Below, piece by piece: positions 1 to 11,400 of a stretch of 64,000 bases of DNA. Made by a program: the position numbers and the translations under genes. A model generated the notes under the pieces. The model was given only the letters and a program-made list of their open reading frames with translations. It ran no database searches and had not been told where the DNA came from. Source of the DNA: Notamacropus eugenii (Eukaryota; Chordata; Mammalia; Diprotodontia; Macropodidae); assembly GCF_028372415.1 (NCBI RefSeq), contig NC_092879.1, positions 99,650,490-99,714,489 on the forward strand. The letters run 5' to 3'. Position 1 is the stretch's first letter; every line of letters begins with the position of its first letter.

Positions 1-304
1 TAATTGGAGAAAACTGGCTGTGGACTTGGCAAACCTCCAATGGCTTCCCTCTTTCTCCAGCCCCAAGCTCAAACTGTGTGACTACCTATGTCCTTGCCCC
101 AGTTTGTGCTGGTGTGATTTAAACTCTCCAATATCCTCAGATCCAACATTTCATCCAACATCCTGAGCTTCAAATGCCAGGCCTTTCCCTCCCGAGCATC
201 CTCTTCTCTGGGAAATGAAGGGGTTGAGTTAGCTCTGAGCCCACACCCTCTTTCATTATCGGGAACAGTCATTGCGACACCTCCCATTTTGGGGGAGGGG
301 GCAT

Positions 305-470
305 CGGGGCTTGCATCCATGATCTCATTAGATCATCATAGCACCTCTAGGAAGTAGGTTAGTGCAAGTAGGATCACCCTCCTCCCCATTTCATAGAGGA
401 GGAAACCAGAGAGGATCAAATAGGCATAGCAGCTAATTAGTGGTAGAGCTGGGGCCTAAACTGAGGTTTT
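305..470 (-). repeat. MIR-like SINE remnant
   Basis: Reads like the interior of a MIR-type SINE: a 'catttcatagaggaggaaac' segment followed by a decayed 'agctaattagtggtagagct' segment and a 'gggcctaaactgaggttt' end. Old and diverged. No gene is seen in 1-1100 otherwise; the short ORFs there have no recognisable protein features. Confidence 0.5.
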
Positions 471-1099
471 CTGCTCATGCAAAGAACCAGAACTAGTATA
501 GGGTGACCCTGGTGTGCCCACATCAGGGGAGGGATTGGACCATGCTTCCTCCCCATGGCAACTGCTGTTCCTGAAAATTGTACATGGCCAGGTCACTGTC
601 CTCAGGAGACTGCTACCATGTCACCCTTCTCTTGAGGCCCAGGTGGTGCTGAGGTTCGATTCCTACTCCACTCATGGATGAACATGCACTGCACTGACCA
701 CCATGCCCACCTTCAACCCTGCTCAACTGACTGTCTTCATTGCTGCTCTGCTCACATACCATATTACTCCTGCCCCAAAGGCTTTTTTCCTGTGGTTTGG
801 ACACAAGTTTTGAGCGTCAACACGTTCAGGGAAGCGTTTATGTGTACTCAACTGTTTATGGCCTTGTATTACATTGTGGAAATACATGTACAAACTTGTG
901 TGCTAAACCAGTGTTGATATGATCATACTCATTGTTCTAAGCCTATTTGTGTCACCCCCCTCCTTCTAAATTAAGTAGTCAATGAATAGACTTGCTCACA
1001 GTCAATGGGGGGGGGGGGCACTTGCCCTCCCATTTCCTTCTGCTGTTGGATGTGCTCAAGTTTTCACAACTAGGTAGGATTCTCAATGGCATTGAGAGG

Positions 1100-1690
1100 C
1101 AGGTGGTGCAGTGCAAAGAACCGTGGGTTTGGCATGTGGAGACTTGTCTTCAATCCCAGGTCTATGCCTGTCCCTTCTCTGGACTTAAGTTCCTTCCTCT
1201 GGCCATTCTAGGAGCCAGGTGTGTCCCCCATTTTAACCCTCAGTGATGGATCAAGCATCTCTGGGCAGCAAGAGCTTCTGGTCCTCACTCCCAGTACATG
1301 TCTGTGTTTCTGTGTTAGTGAACCCTCAGTCTTATCAGGAAATGTTATTTGATTCATTAAGAGCAATGGTCCAGGTGGTCAGCTATCCCAACAGGAGAGA
1401 TAAATGCAAGTCAATTTGATAAAGATTTACTATGTTCCTACTATGTGCAATGCACTGTGCTAGGTACTGGAGATAGACAAAAGTAAAAATAAAGGTCCTG
1501 ACCTCATGGAGTTTCCATTCTATTGGCCAGGGCCCAACACTATGGTGTAGGGAAGGGAGGCCTAGCTCAGGAGTCACAGGGTCAGCCTCTGACACTTAAC
1601 TTCTCCTCTATCCGATGAGGGCATTGGACTAGACGGGCCTCTCTGGTCTTGGCCAGCTTGATATCCAAGATTCTTTGAATCTTAGGAAGT
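1100..1690 (+). repeat. Cluster of old SINE and 'catttattaag'-family fragments
   Basis: Three fragments follow one another. About 1100-1215 is a MIR-type head (gtggtgcagtgcaaagaacc). About 1395-1530 matches the start of the old repeat that is longer at 43838 and 61920 (tttactatgttcctactatg, then 'gtgctaggtactggagata'). About 1545-1690 is a MIR-type tail ending in 'cattggactagacggg'. All are decayed. Confidence 0.45.
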
Positions 1691-2413
1691 TCCATTGGAT
1701 TCACCATATATTTAGTGAACCTGCTTTTCTCCAGGCACAAGCTAAGTCAAAGTAGCTGGAATCTAGGAAAGGCCCAGTGTCCTGTTTGCCTGGTTTTCCC
1801 CTCAACTTTCTCCCCTTTCCCAAGATGCTCAGTACCCTCATGGTCTCCCCCTTCCTCTTTATCAAAACCTGCCCTGGAGGAAGGATCACTAAGGTGACCC
1901 CCTCTACTGGTCAATATCATATCTATCCAGGAATTCCCAACAGTGGTACCCAAAATCCAGGGAGCAAGTGTCACTGTTAATATTATGTCATTAATGTGGA
2001 AAGATTATTCTCCATTGGATTTGGATGACAGGAGCATTTAAAAAGTTTGTGAATGTCCCAGCCAGGGAAGATGGAATTGTCCCATTGCCATCCATGTCTC
2101 TTGGGGGTGTCTGTCCATTGTACTTGGAACTTCCCCAGCCCAACAGATGCACCAAGCTCTTCTTTCCCCACATCCTTCGGAGCTGTCATCAGCAGTCCTT
2201 GCATTTATTTCTTCCTTTCACATTGCCTTCAAGTTGATGGGTAAAGAAGCCCACCCCCAAACGCCAGCCTCCTCCCTACCTTTGCCTGTATGTGGTAAGA
2301 TGCTATTGGGAAAGGGATTTTGTCTCAGAGACGAGGATAATCTTGGCAAAAGTTTGGCCAAACGTGTGTTTATTTGAACACCAAAATCAACAAGACAGAA
2401 GGGTTTGCCAAAG

Positions 2414-2516
2414 AGTGTGTGTGTGTGCACACGTGCGCATGCATGTATGTGCATGTGTTTATATGTTTATGTGCATGTATGTGCATGTGTGTATGCATGT
2501 GTGTGTGATTTCTATC
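2414..2516 (+). repeat. Imperfect TG/CA-rich simple repeat
   Basis: About 100 bp of alternating purine-pyrimidine sequence with interspersed 'tgtgcatg' blocks. The ORFs that cross it are artefacts of the repeat. From 1700-4880 apart from this tract no gene is seen; the sequence is ordinary intergenic DNA. Confidence 0.8.
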
Positions 2517-4659
2517 TTATTTTATTTTTGAGGAACAAGGTCAATGGTGCCAATAGTGATCAGGGAGCTTGTGATAAATTCCAAGCAGACAAAAGCTTCC
2601 TGGGGCCCGGCATGATCAAAGTGATCATGAGATGATCAGTGTAAGTGCAGTGCACATGGCAACCTCTCTGTGCCTCATTAGACCCAGGTGATCTTTTGTG
2701 AGTTGCTGAGACCAAAAAAACTCCATTTCCCTCCTCCACCTCCAGTCAGTTTTTGCTGCTGAATCTCTCCACGTTTAGCTATGTTGGCCATCTACAGTGG
2801 ACACGTAGCCCATACTCAGGCCCAGATTAGAGCCTTTTCCAATTTGTTTGACCCTCCCAGAGTTTGGGCCCCATCAGTACTGCCTTCAAGAACCCAAAGG
2901 CATCTGCAAATCACCATGAGGCTTCAGGAGAGGCCTTTATCACATACAGGGTCCATTCCTCCAATGGATCAATGACCCCACTGCTGTGGGTCCTCCCTCC
3001 AACACTGTAGATCACTACCCCTCCAAGTCTGCCCATCCTGTGTAATGCTTATCCATGTCCTCCCATTAAGTTCACTTATAAGAGGTCCTCTTAATATGCT
3101 AGGGGCCTTCCTCATGTTCTGTGGCCATTGTGAGGATACCAATAGAGTGCTCATTGACACCCATGGCATACATGAGACACTAAAAGCCAAGGTTAAAAGT
3201 TATGAACTCCTGATCAAAGATTCTTGTAAATACCATTTACAAAATATGAGCACGATGCTGCTGAATGACTTCCAAGAGTGATGTAATGCTTTATTCATTA
3301 GACTACTGGGCTTGTAGCTGATTCACTGCATGAAGAGGGTGCTCCAGGGTGAATATAAGGGAATCCTGTAGTTAAGCAGCTTTTCTGGGCAGGAGCCCAT
3401 TTCTCTGCTAGACTGAGGACTGGATAAGGGTGAGAACGGAAGTGGAACACTGATACAGCTGAGAGCAGAAAAGGGAGAATTCAGATGACTCCCAATAGTC
3501 CTTCTTCAGAGTCTAAGTCTTAAGGTGCTTGCAGCCTGCAGACTTAAGCTTCATTGCACTCCAAATGGGTTGAGATTATTTCCAGATGCCCAAGACAGGA
3601 AGGCTGTTTTAGCTAGATTTTTCTTTGTGTGCATAAATGAAATTAATTCTTGATTTGCCGTAGAAACTTTCTTTCCACATCACTCTGGTGCCAGCCAACT
3701 GATAGCTCCCTCAGACCTTTGCACCTCCCTCTCCTGACTGTGACTGTAAATCATGGAGAAGCATAACTAGGGCAGGGCAACTAGGTCCTTGTCCTAGGGA
3801 ATGGAAATTTGGAGACTGTTGATCTGAAGTGTAGAAAAAAATGAATTTAGCATCTCTTCATCAGAATTAGCAGGTAAGATAGGAAGCTATTCGATGGCAT
3901 ACTTCCTCTCAACAACTGTATTCCAAGCAAGCTTTTTCCTCCTTGAGCCAGCCCTGCCCTAATGCAGTGCTTTGCTGCTATCTTTGCTCCTATTCCTCCA
4001 TGAATGGTTCTGGGTGTCAAAATTGCTAGTTACAGCTCTGGAACCATCACATGAGAACCAGTTGGAGCAACTTGGGCACTTGAGCCTAGAGAAACAGTGT
4101 TTCTTGTCCAATGGAATATGGACATTGCCATCATGCTTCAGAAGGGCGGTCCTGTAGAGGCAGGAGGAGATGCAGAATGAGAAGTGGTGATTAAAAGTGA
4201 CTTAGAAGCAGGTTGTGACTTTGCATAGTAGAAAGAAAGACTTCCTGAAGTAGTGACCTCTTAGCTTCTGGACAGGTTCGACCAGAGGCTATGGGAACAT
4301 CTGTCAGAAATGTCATTTTGGAAATTCTTGAATAGGGCAGATGATTGGGTCCCCTCCAACCCCATATGTCTAGGACGCTGGCTCCACCTTTGACTGTCAC
4401 TTTAGTCATTGTCATGGCTATGTCCTAAGCCATCTATCAACTGCCCCAAAGCCCAGATAGTCAGTATTACTTCCGATATTAAGGCAAGCAGATGGGACCA
4501 CACAGATACATGCCATCTGATGGGTTACCCTGTGATCAGGTGGCAAATTGTCAATTGTACCCATCAAGTATGTTGGCTGTGTGTTGCTACATCAAAAGTA
4601 CTCCAGCCTAGGAGAAGAAAACATCTGTTTATAATGCCAAAGATCAGAGAGCTGAATGG

Positions 4660-5010
4660 GAACTCTGTCTCACAGATGAGGAAACTGAGGACAAACAACT
4701 TTCTAAACTCATGTGGTGACTCTCCTTTTAATGGTGTCAGCTTGTTTGGCAGGGAAAGTCTTTTCTTTCTTGTCTTCATTTGGAGGCTTAACCCTTGGGA
4801 GCAAAAGGCAAGAGTGTATTTGATTGTAACTTTCTGCCTTAGTTAAAGCAATTTTCAAATGGTCACATTCAATAGCAACCTTGGTTTCAGTTCCACCATT
4901 CAGTAAACATGTAAGTCCTTGCTATGGGTCAGGCACCAGGCTAGACCCTGGACTACAAAGCCCCAAAGGAAATAATCCCTGCCCTCAAGGATCTTCCATG
5001 CTCTTTGACT
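4660..5010. repeat. Decayed interspersed repeat fragments
   Basis: Around 4660-4740 there is a MIR-like 'cagatgaggaaactgaggac' core, and at 4885-5005 the start of the 'catttattaag' family (cagtaaacatgtaagtcctt ... 'tgccctcaaggatctt'). The 145-codon ORF at 4409-4846 runs into the first piece and is not a gene. Confidence 0.45.
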
Positions 5011-5524
5011 GAGTTGTGCCAGTGGCCACCTCCAAATTCTCGGTAATACTCACCTTTCCTACCATACTTTGAGGTCGAATTTCATTTTGCTCCCTTTGCT
5101 TTTCAGCCTCTAAGTCCATCAGATATTAGGCATGCATCGTGCTCACTGTACTCGTCATTCCAAACTTATATCAACCACGTGGTAGTGAATGTAAATCATT
5201 TGTGTTTCCTGATCAATTTTACACTATAAATTGTCTAATCATGTTTCCTCTGGCTGATAGTAAAAGTGATATTCTCTTTTCACATGTCTCATCCTCCTTC
5301 TTTCCATGTCTGCCAAAGCCTCCAAGGGGAAATATTTTTAATATTTAATATTTTTAATCAATTTTAGATCCTTACACAGAGGACACAGTTAATTTGTCCA
5401 ATTGATTTTTAAGGAATTGAATTGTTGTGAAGAGATAAGGTGCATGGCATGATGCTATGGGACAGCTATTGGGCCCACAGAGGCCCTTGTACAATAAAGA
5501 GATTTGAATGACAGTTTAGAGGGG

Positions 5525-5990
5525 TACTTTGTAGACATACAATACCACTACTAGGCCTGAACCTTGAGGAGATCAAAGGAAGTGGAAAAGGACTCAGGTG
5601 TACAAAAATATAGCAACTCTTTATGTAGTAGACAAAAAAAACTGAAACTTAGAAGTGCCCATCAATTGGTGAGTAAAATCTGGTATATGAATGTAATGAA
5701 ATATCATTTTGCAACAAGAAGTGATGAAGGAGATGGTTTCAGAGAAACTTCAGAAGTCATATGAACTGAGGCAGAGTGAAGTGAACAGAACTGGGAAAAC
5801 AGTTGTACACAATGACCACAAAGGCTAACAACTCTAAAATAATTCAGTGTTCTGATCGATAGTATTTCAGAGCAATGATGATGAGCTCTGCTAGCTACTT
5901 CCAGACAGAGAGGTGACAGACTCAAGATGTCCAATGAGACATGGTTGTAAAGGGAAGTGGGAGGGAGAGAAAATTAATGTTAGTTATTGG
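5525..5990 (+). mobile_element. LINE-1 3'-region fragment
   Basis: Carries the marsupial L1 3'-region signature seen again at 11400, 48500 and 54500: 'tgcccatcaattggtgagta', 'tatatgaatgtaatgaaata', a 'gcagagtgaagtgaacagaa' block, and a G-rich stretch near the end. Truncated at the 5' side and diverged. Confidence 0.7.
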
Positions 5991-7023
5991 AAAATAGAAC
6001 AAAATATAAAAGTTTTCAAACCAAAGAAAAATTCTGGACCAGTTTCTAAACTGGAAGAGTGAATGGTTGTTCACTTTGAGATGTGTCTGATGAGGCATAA
6101 GATACGTATGATAAGGAAAAGAATGAAAAATGAAGGGGATGAAAATTAGACTGAGTCATTCAAGTAGAAAATTTATTTCTAAAATAGAAAAATAAACTAA
6201 AGTCGAACAAAGCTGATGAAATTTATTTTGGGCCCCAGAAATTCTGCAAGAGAGTCTCCTAAGTGGTAGAGAGGTTTCCATTTTCCTTAGAGGAGAGGGA
6301 AATCCCCCCCAGCCCCTCCCATCACAAGAACTAGTGGTACTTAATGAATCAACAGCTATTAAGGCATCTTTTGCGAAAATAAATAAATAATCACTGTCCT
6401 GAATTCCAGTCTGGTGTTGGATCTGAAGTTTTGCTGTTGCATATTAAGTTTGCCTCAGTTGAGGCCCTCCAGAAGCTGACCATTCTTGAAGGTAATGAGG
6501 GTTAATGAAGTTAACTGAGTTCATGGCAAGCTTGGGTCCAAAATGAAGAGGAATTCTATGGAACCCTCACCTGTTGTGACAGCTTAGGATGACAGTGTGC
6601 CTGGAAAGACTGAGATCCACTGATACCCACAATGCACATCCTTCCTACATTTGTCTCTCTTTTTAAGGTTTAGGCACTTTCTCCTCCTGGATCCCTCTCT
6701 CTGCCCCTTCCAATCCCCCTACACACCTTTATCTGAGTCTCTCCTTTGCCCTTACCTGAACTTATTGTATGTTTATTTATCTCTACATACATTCTTCCCT
6801 GTAAGATTTCACAAATAAGTTAATATTATAAATTGGTATTACTTTGAACCCAGAAGTCAAGGTCCAATAAGCAAGGTTTTGAATAAGGTCCCTAACACTA
6901 GAATGTGACCATGGGGAAGTGACTTGGTGTGTCTTCGAACCTGTTTCCTCATCAGTAAAATGGGAAACATAATTCTTATCAATGAAAAATTGTGCCTCCC
7001 TTGGTAAGACCCAAAGGAAATAA

Positions 7024-7540
7024 TGTCTGTGTGTGGGACGGTTCAGATCCCTACTTGATTCATTACTCAGAAGTCTCTCAAAGTGATGATAGAAAGTTTA
7101 TTTATTGGATTCTGGAGAAGAGAAGCGGGACAATCCTGCAGCAGCTCACCAGGAGTAGGAAAGCCGAAGACAAAGAAGAAGCAGTGATATTTATAGACCC
7201 TAACGCAAGACCCACCTCCCTCCACCCACCGTTATCCTCGTTGGCTGAGAATATGATCTTACATTCTAGACGGGAAATGTAACCAATCCCTTTTGAAATG
7301 AAGACATCGAGGAATTATGTAAGTTTCATCCAATCATTGAGACCCTAATACACTACACAGTTTTATATCCTTATATGGAATTATTCCACTCTAAAAATAC
7401 TGTAACCTTGAGCCTCTCAGTCTTACCTCACCCCTGGGAGAAGAACTACAATCTGAGAAGTCTTCACTAAACCTATCCCACTCATCTATAAAGCTCTCCA
7501 TACAGGTACTCGACCTTGGTGCCTAATCAGGCTGGTTAAA
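7024..7540 (-). mobile_element. Probable retroviral LTR remnant
   Basis: Read on the - strand, it has a TATA-like 'ccatataaggatataaaact', then an AATAAA-type signal near 7100, a U5-like stretch and a terminal CA at 7024. This is the layout of an LTR. The far boundary is not fixed and no target duplication was found, so it is tentative. No internal viral region adjoins it. Confidence 0.35.
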
Positions 7541-7559
7541 TGGAATTGAGTGATACAGT

Positions 7560-7740
7560 GCGAGGAGGAAGAAAAGGGGAGGAGGGCATGGGGTCCCAGA
7601 CGCCTGGTTCAAATCCCGCCTCCGACGCTCGTCACCTTCCTCCCCCCCCCTCCCGCTGCCTCAGTTTTCTCTTCCGTAAACAGATGGGTTTGGACTCGAT
7701 GCTCTCTAAGTCCCCTTCCAGCTCTAAGACCCAATAATTA
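7560..7740 (+). repeat. MIR-like SINE
   Basis: Has the order expected of a MIR-type SINE: 'gcctggttcaaatcccgcct', a CT-rich core, 'ctgcctcagttttctcttcc', and the tail 'ccttccagctctaagaccca'. The many CpG dinucleotides suggest shielding by the neighbouring unmethylated promoter. Confidence 0.6.
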
Positions 7741-7949
7741 ATTTAATTTTTATTTTTATTTTTTTAGTATTCATCAAAAAAAATTTAGTTCAAAATTCTC
7801 TCCCTTCCTCCCTCCTTAAGAAGGCAAACAATATGATATCGATTATATATGGCAAGTCATGCAAGACACATTTACATATTAAACATCGAGAAAAAAAGAA
7901 AACTTTAAAAAGTGAAAAGTAAAATAAGATCTCGTTCAATCTACCCTCA

Positions 7950-8374
7950 GAGCACACTAGCTATGTCTCAGACCCGACCAATCAATATATCGCAACTTCT
8001 GCCTGGCGAGGAGGGGCGGGGCAAGTTGGGATTGAGCCGCCCCACTTCCCGCATAGCTACGTTCTCACGCCCCGGAAGGGAAACTCCAGGAAGGCGGGGC
8101 ATAGAAGCCGTGACCTGATTTTTCCCGCCCCTACCGGTCTCACTAGCCACCCGCCCTATCCCTCCCAGCTTCTATTTCATTGGTCAGAGTATCGAAGGAC
8201 CCGGCCTCCGTGGCTGATTCAACCACTGCCTGATTGCCGTACAGCTTGGGTGACCGCCAAATGGTGATTGCGCTCTTCGGGCATATCATTGGACACCCCT
8301 GGAGGAATTCCAACCGCATTCGCCAATCGGATAGCCGGAAGTACGTACGGAGGCGGTGGCAGCAAAACGGAAAG
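7950..8374 (+). promoter_or_regulatory. PIN4: PIN4 CpG-rich promoter and 5' UTR
   Basis: The 400 bases before the PIN4 start are GC- and CpG-rich, unlike the AT-rich DNA to the left. CCAAT boxes in one or other orientation occur near 7978, 8178, 8289 and 8323. There is no clear TATA box. The start codon sits inside AAGATGGCGCC (8373-8383), which fits the YY1 consensus common at housekeeping promoters. The transcription start itself is inferred. Confidence 0.7.
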
Positions 8375-8417
8375 ATGGCGCCTAAAGGGAAGAGCGGCTC
8401 CAGCAAAGGAGGGAAAG
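8375..8417 (+). CDS. PIN4: PIN4 coding exon 1
   Basis: Encodes [14 protein letters not shown] plus the first base of Gly15. The donor is GGGAAAG|GTAAGA, close to consensus. The start lies in an AAGATGGCG context and gives the family N-terminus (human begins MPPKGKSG, as recalled). There is no in-frame ATG just upstream that would give a family-like extension. Confidence 0.93.
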
Positions 8418-11400
8418 GTAAGACGTTCCGAGGGGTCTTGGAGCTGAGGCTTCCTGTGTCTCCTCTCCACGTGTCTCCAAGACCAAATTCAAAGGCCTCA
8501 TAGGCCTTAGACTTGCGTCCCTGCACCTTCCTTCCTTTTTTCACGCTCTCGTTCTCCCTCCGCGCCTTCCCTTCCCCCACCCCCAGCTCCACACTTATTA
8601 TTTCGCGGGCAGGGGGAGGGGTGCGGGGGGAGAGGAGAGATTCCCAGCTCCCTCCATTTCCTCAGTCTGTCACTTAAGGGGGGTTGTTCCGCGCTCTCTC
8701 TGCCCCCCCCCCCAGCCTATTTCATGGAGGGGCTCCCCGCATTCTTCACCCTTGAGCCTGTCACTTCATGGGGGGGATCCTCCAGCGCTACACCCCCAGT
8801 CTGTCATTTTAGCTGGGGAGCTCCCCGCACTACCCCTCTCTGTTCAGCAAAAATGACTCGGCTGTAGGGTCAGACTGCAGGTGTCAGAGGTGGACGCCGG
8901 GTGCACACCATCTTCAGTAACTTCGAGATAGCGTATGGGGGTTAGACGGAAGTCATCCAGGATAAATCTGCTTTCATTTTAAAGGTTCGAACTCTTGGAA
9001 TATTGAGTTATTTGAGGGAAACAGGAAAAGGGGATGAGATGGGGACAGCACAATCCCTTAAAGACCTTTCTGCCCAGGGAATGAAGTGGATGTAGGATGT
9101 CATAAAATTTGAATTAACTTCAGAATAACCAGAATTAGAAAACAAGCATCCATTAGTTCCTTTTTAGTCCTGATTGGGAAAAAAAACAACTAAATGTAAG
9201 CGTACCAAACATTAAAATGAAACCGAGTCACAGAAAGGGTTTAAAAAAAAACCAAAACAGGTTCAAACAACATCCTATATACGGGAAACACAGTTGGTCC
9301 AGATATACTGAAATGAAAACATGATCCAACAAAACATAGGAAATTCTAGTACTAAAAAGAATTTTCAAACTCTAATACACCATTGGTCAGACTGCAGACT
9401 TTGTGGGAGCTTTTTGGAGGAAAGTGTGGCCATGTGTAAGAAGAATCATGAAATTGATTCCTATTTATCCAGTGATGCTGTTGTCAGGACTTTAGCCTAA
9501 AATATAATGAAAAGGAAGGTGGGTGGGACTTGTCTCTGCAAAGATGATCCTACCTGTTGAAAACAACTGGCAGTAATGCACATCCAGTAATAGGAAGATG
9601 ATTAAATGAATTTTGTCATTTAATGGAATGCTAGAGTTCCATGAAAAGTACAAATCTGAAAATTTCAGGCAAATAGGAAGGTATTGCTGGGGGGGGGGGG
9701 GGGGGGGTGAAGCAGAACCAAAACTGTATATACAGTAACTGCAGCTATGCATACACATACACACATTTAAATATTATATATATTATATCTGTATATCTTA
9801 AAGCAAACAAAGGTTAGACTTAGAGATTGACTTGGAAAAAGTACAAATACACCCTGGTGGAAAGTAGGAATGAACATTGGTATCTAATAATTCAGCAGAT
9901 TCCACTTTGTTAAACACTGAGAATTTCATGTAAGATTTTATACATCATTTTGTAGGTTTATTTAATTATTAGTATTTAAGGGTAGTTATTGCTTTACAGT
10001 AGAAATATGCAAAATTTCATGTTCATCTTTTTAAACTACACATTGATTTTGACAGAAAAATGTACCTAAGCAAATTTTAGTTCTCAAAATTTCAGTGTCA
10101 AATACTCATGTTAACTTGGTGTATTAAAATTGACCCCTCCTTCCATGACTTCAAAGGAATTTTTAAAAAGAATTCCTGTTTTCATTTACTTGGAGATGTC
10201 CTGGGACTGTGGATAAAAAGTTGCATACAGTGATAATCACAGTCTCTGGGGTGGTTGATTTTGTGCAGCTCTTTCTTTTTTCAAAAAAAAGGTTCATCTT
10301 CTGGGTGTGAGTTTGAGTGTGTGAGTATCCAAAGAGGATATCCAGAAATGGCTATGATGTAAAAAATGAGGCATCAATAAAACATTGGGGTTTTTTTTTA
10401 ATGAATCTTACATCTAATATTAAAGTTGTGAAGACACTACATTACGGGGATGACTCTTTTGTTGAGGCCGGTAGGTGGTGCAGGAAGGCAGTGGAGTCAG
10501 GAACTTGGGCCTGGTGAGTAGGGGGGCAGTAATGAGAGCACCTGCCTGCCAGGGTTAGTTGTGAGGATCAAATGAGATTATATTTGTTAAAACACTTTGG
10601 AAACCTGAAAGTGCTATGAAAATACTAGTTCTCCTTATTTGGTAGAGAAAAAGAGAATCTTCCTGACTAACCATTTGCCTTCCAGAAACTGCTGACCTCA
10701 AACTCTTTGGTTGTTCTGGCCTCTTCTATCTGGTCCTCTTACTTCTTGATAGTGGCACCCTCTGGAACTGTTACTTCAGAAAGTACCTCTCTACACTGTT
10801 GAGCTATGCATTTTCTGTCCCATAAGAGAAAATGCACGTATTGACCTAACTCTGTGCATTGTATTAATGAAATCGATCTGTTTTGTTTAGAGTTGGAAAA
10901 TAGGAAGAAGCAGATAGGGTAGAGACATGGCAATGCTGATTTTCTAGGACAGTTCCGATTTCAGGAAAAGAAAGCCTACTTTTAAAAGATGGGATCAGTG
11001 CTTTTTAGTTTTCTATCACTGTCACTTCTGAGTACATACTATCACTCACCCCCAAATTGTAGCAAAGATAAAGAGCTCATCAAAAGCTACCCAGACAGTG
11101 ACACCCCTGCCAATCTTTGCTTTCTGGTTTTGATGTTTGCAGACGTTCATAAGGTGGGGGGTGGGGGCAGGACATGGCACAGCGTGACCTAAATAAATGT
11201 CATTTTTCTCTTTGGTAAAGGGGGAGCAGCTTCCGGGAGTGACAGTGCAGATAAGAAGGCTCAGGGTCCCAAAGGTGGTGGAAATGCAGTAAAGGTGAGT
11301 TATAATGATCTCATCTTTGTCTTCTGAAGTGTTTTATTAGGGCTTAAGAAAACCCTATACATTATTAACAGGCATTTCAAATATAGTACTTTTAGTCATG

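Noticed and set aside
4409-4846. 145-codon ORF
   Set aside because: Crosses a MIR-like fragment, has no domain, signal or splice context.
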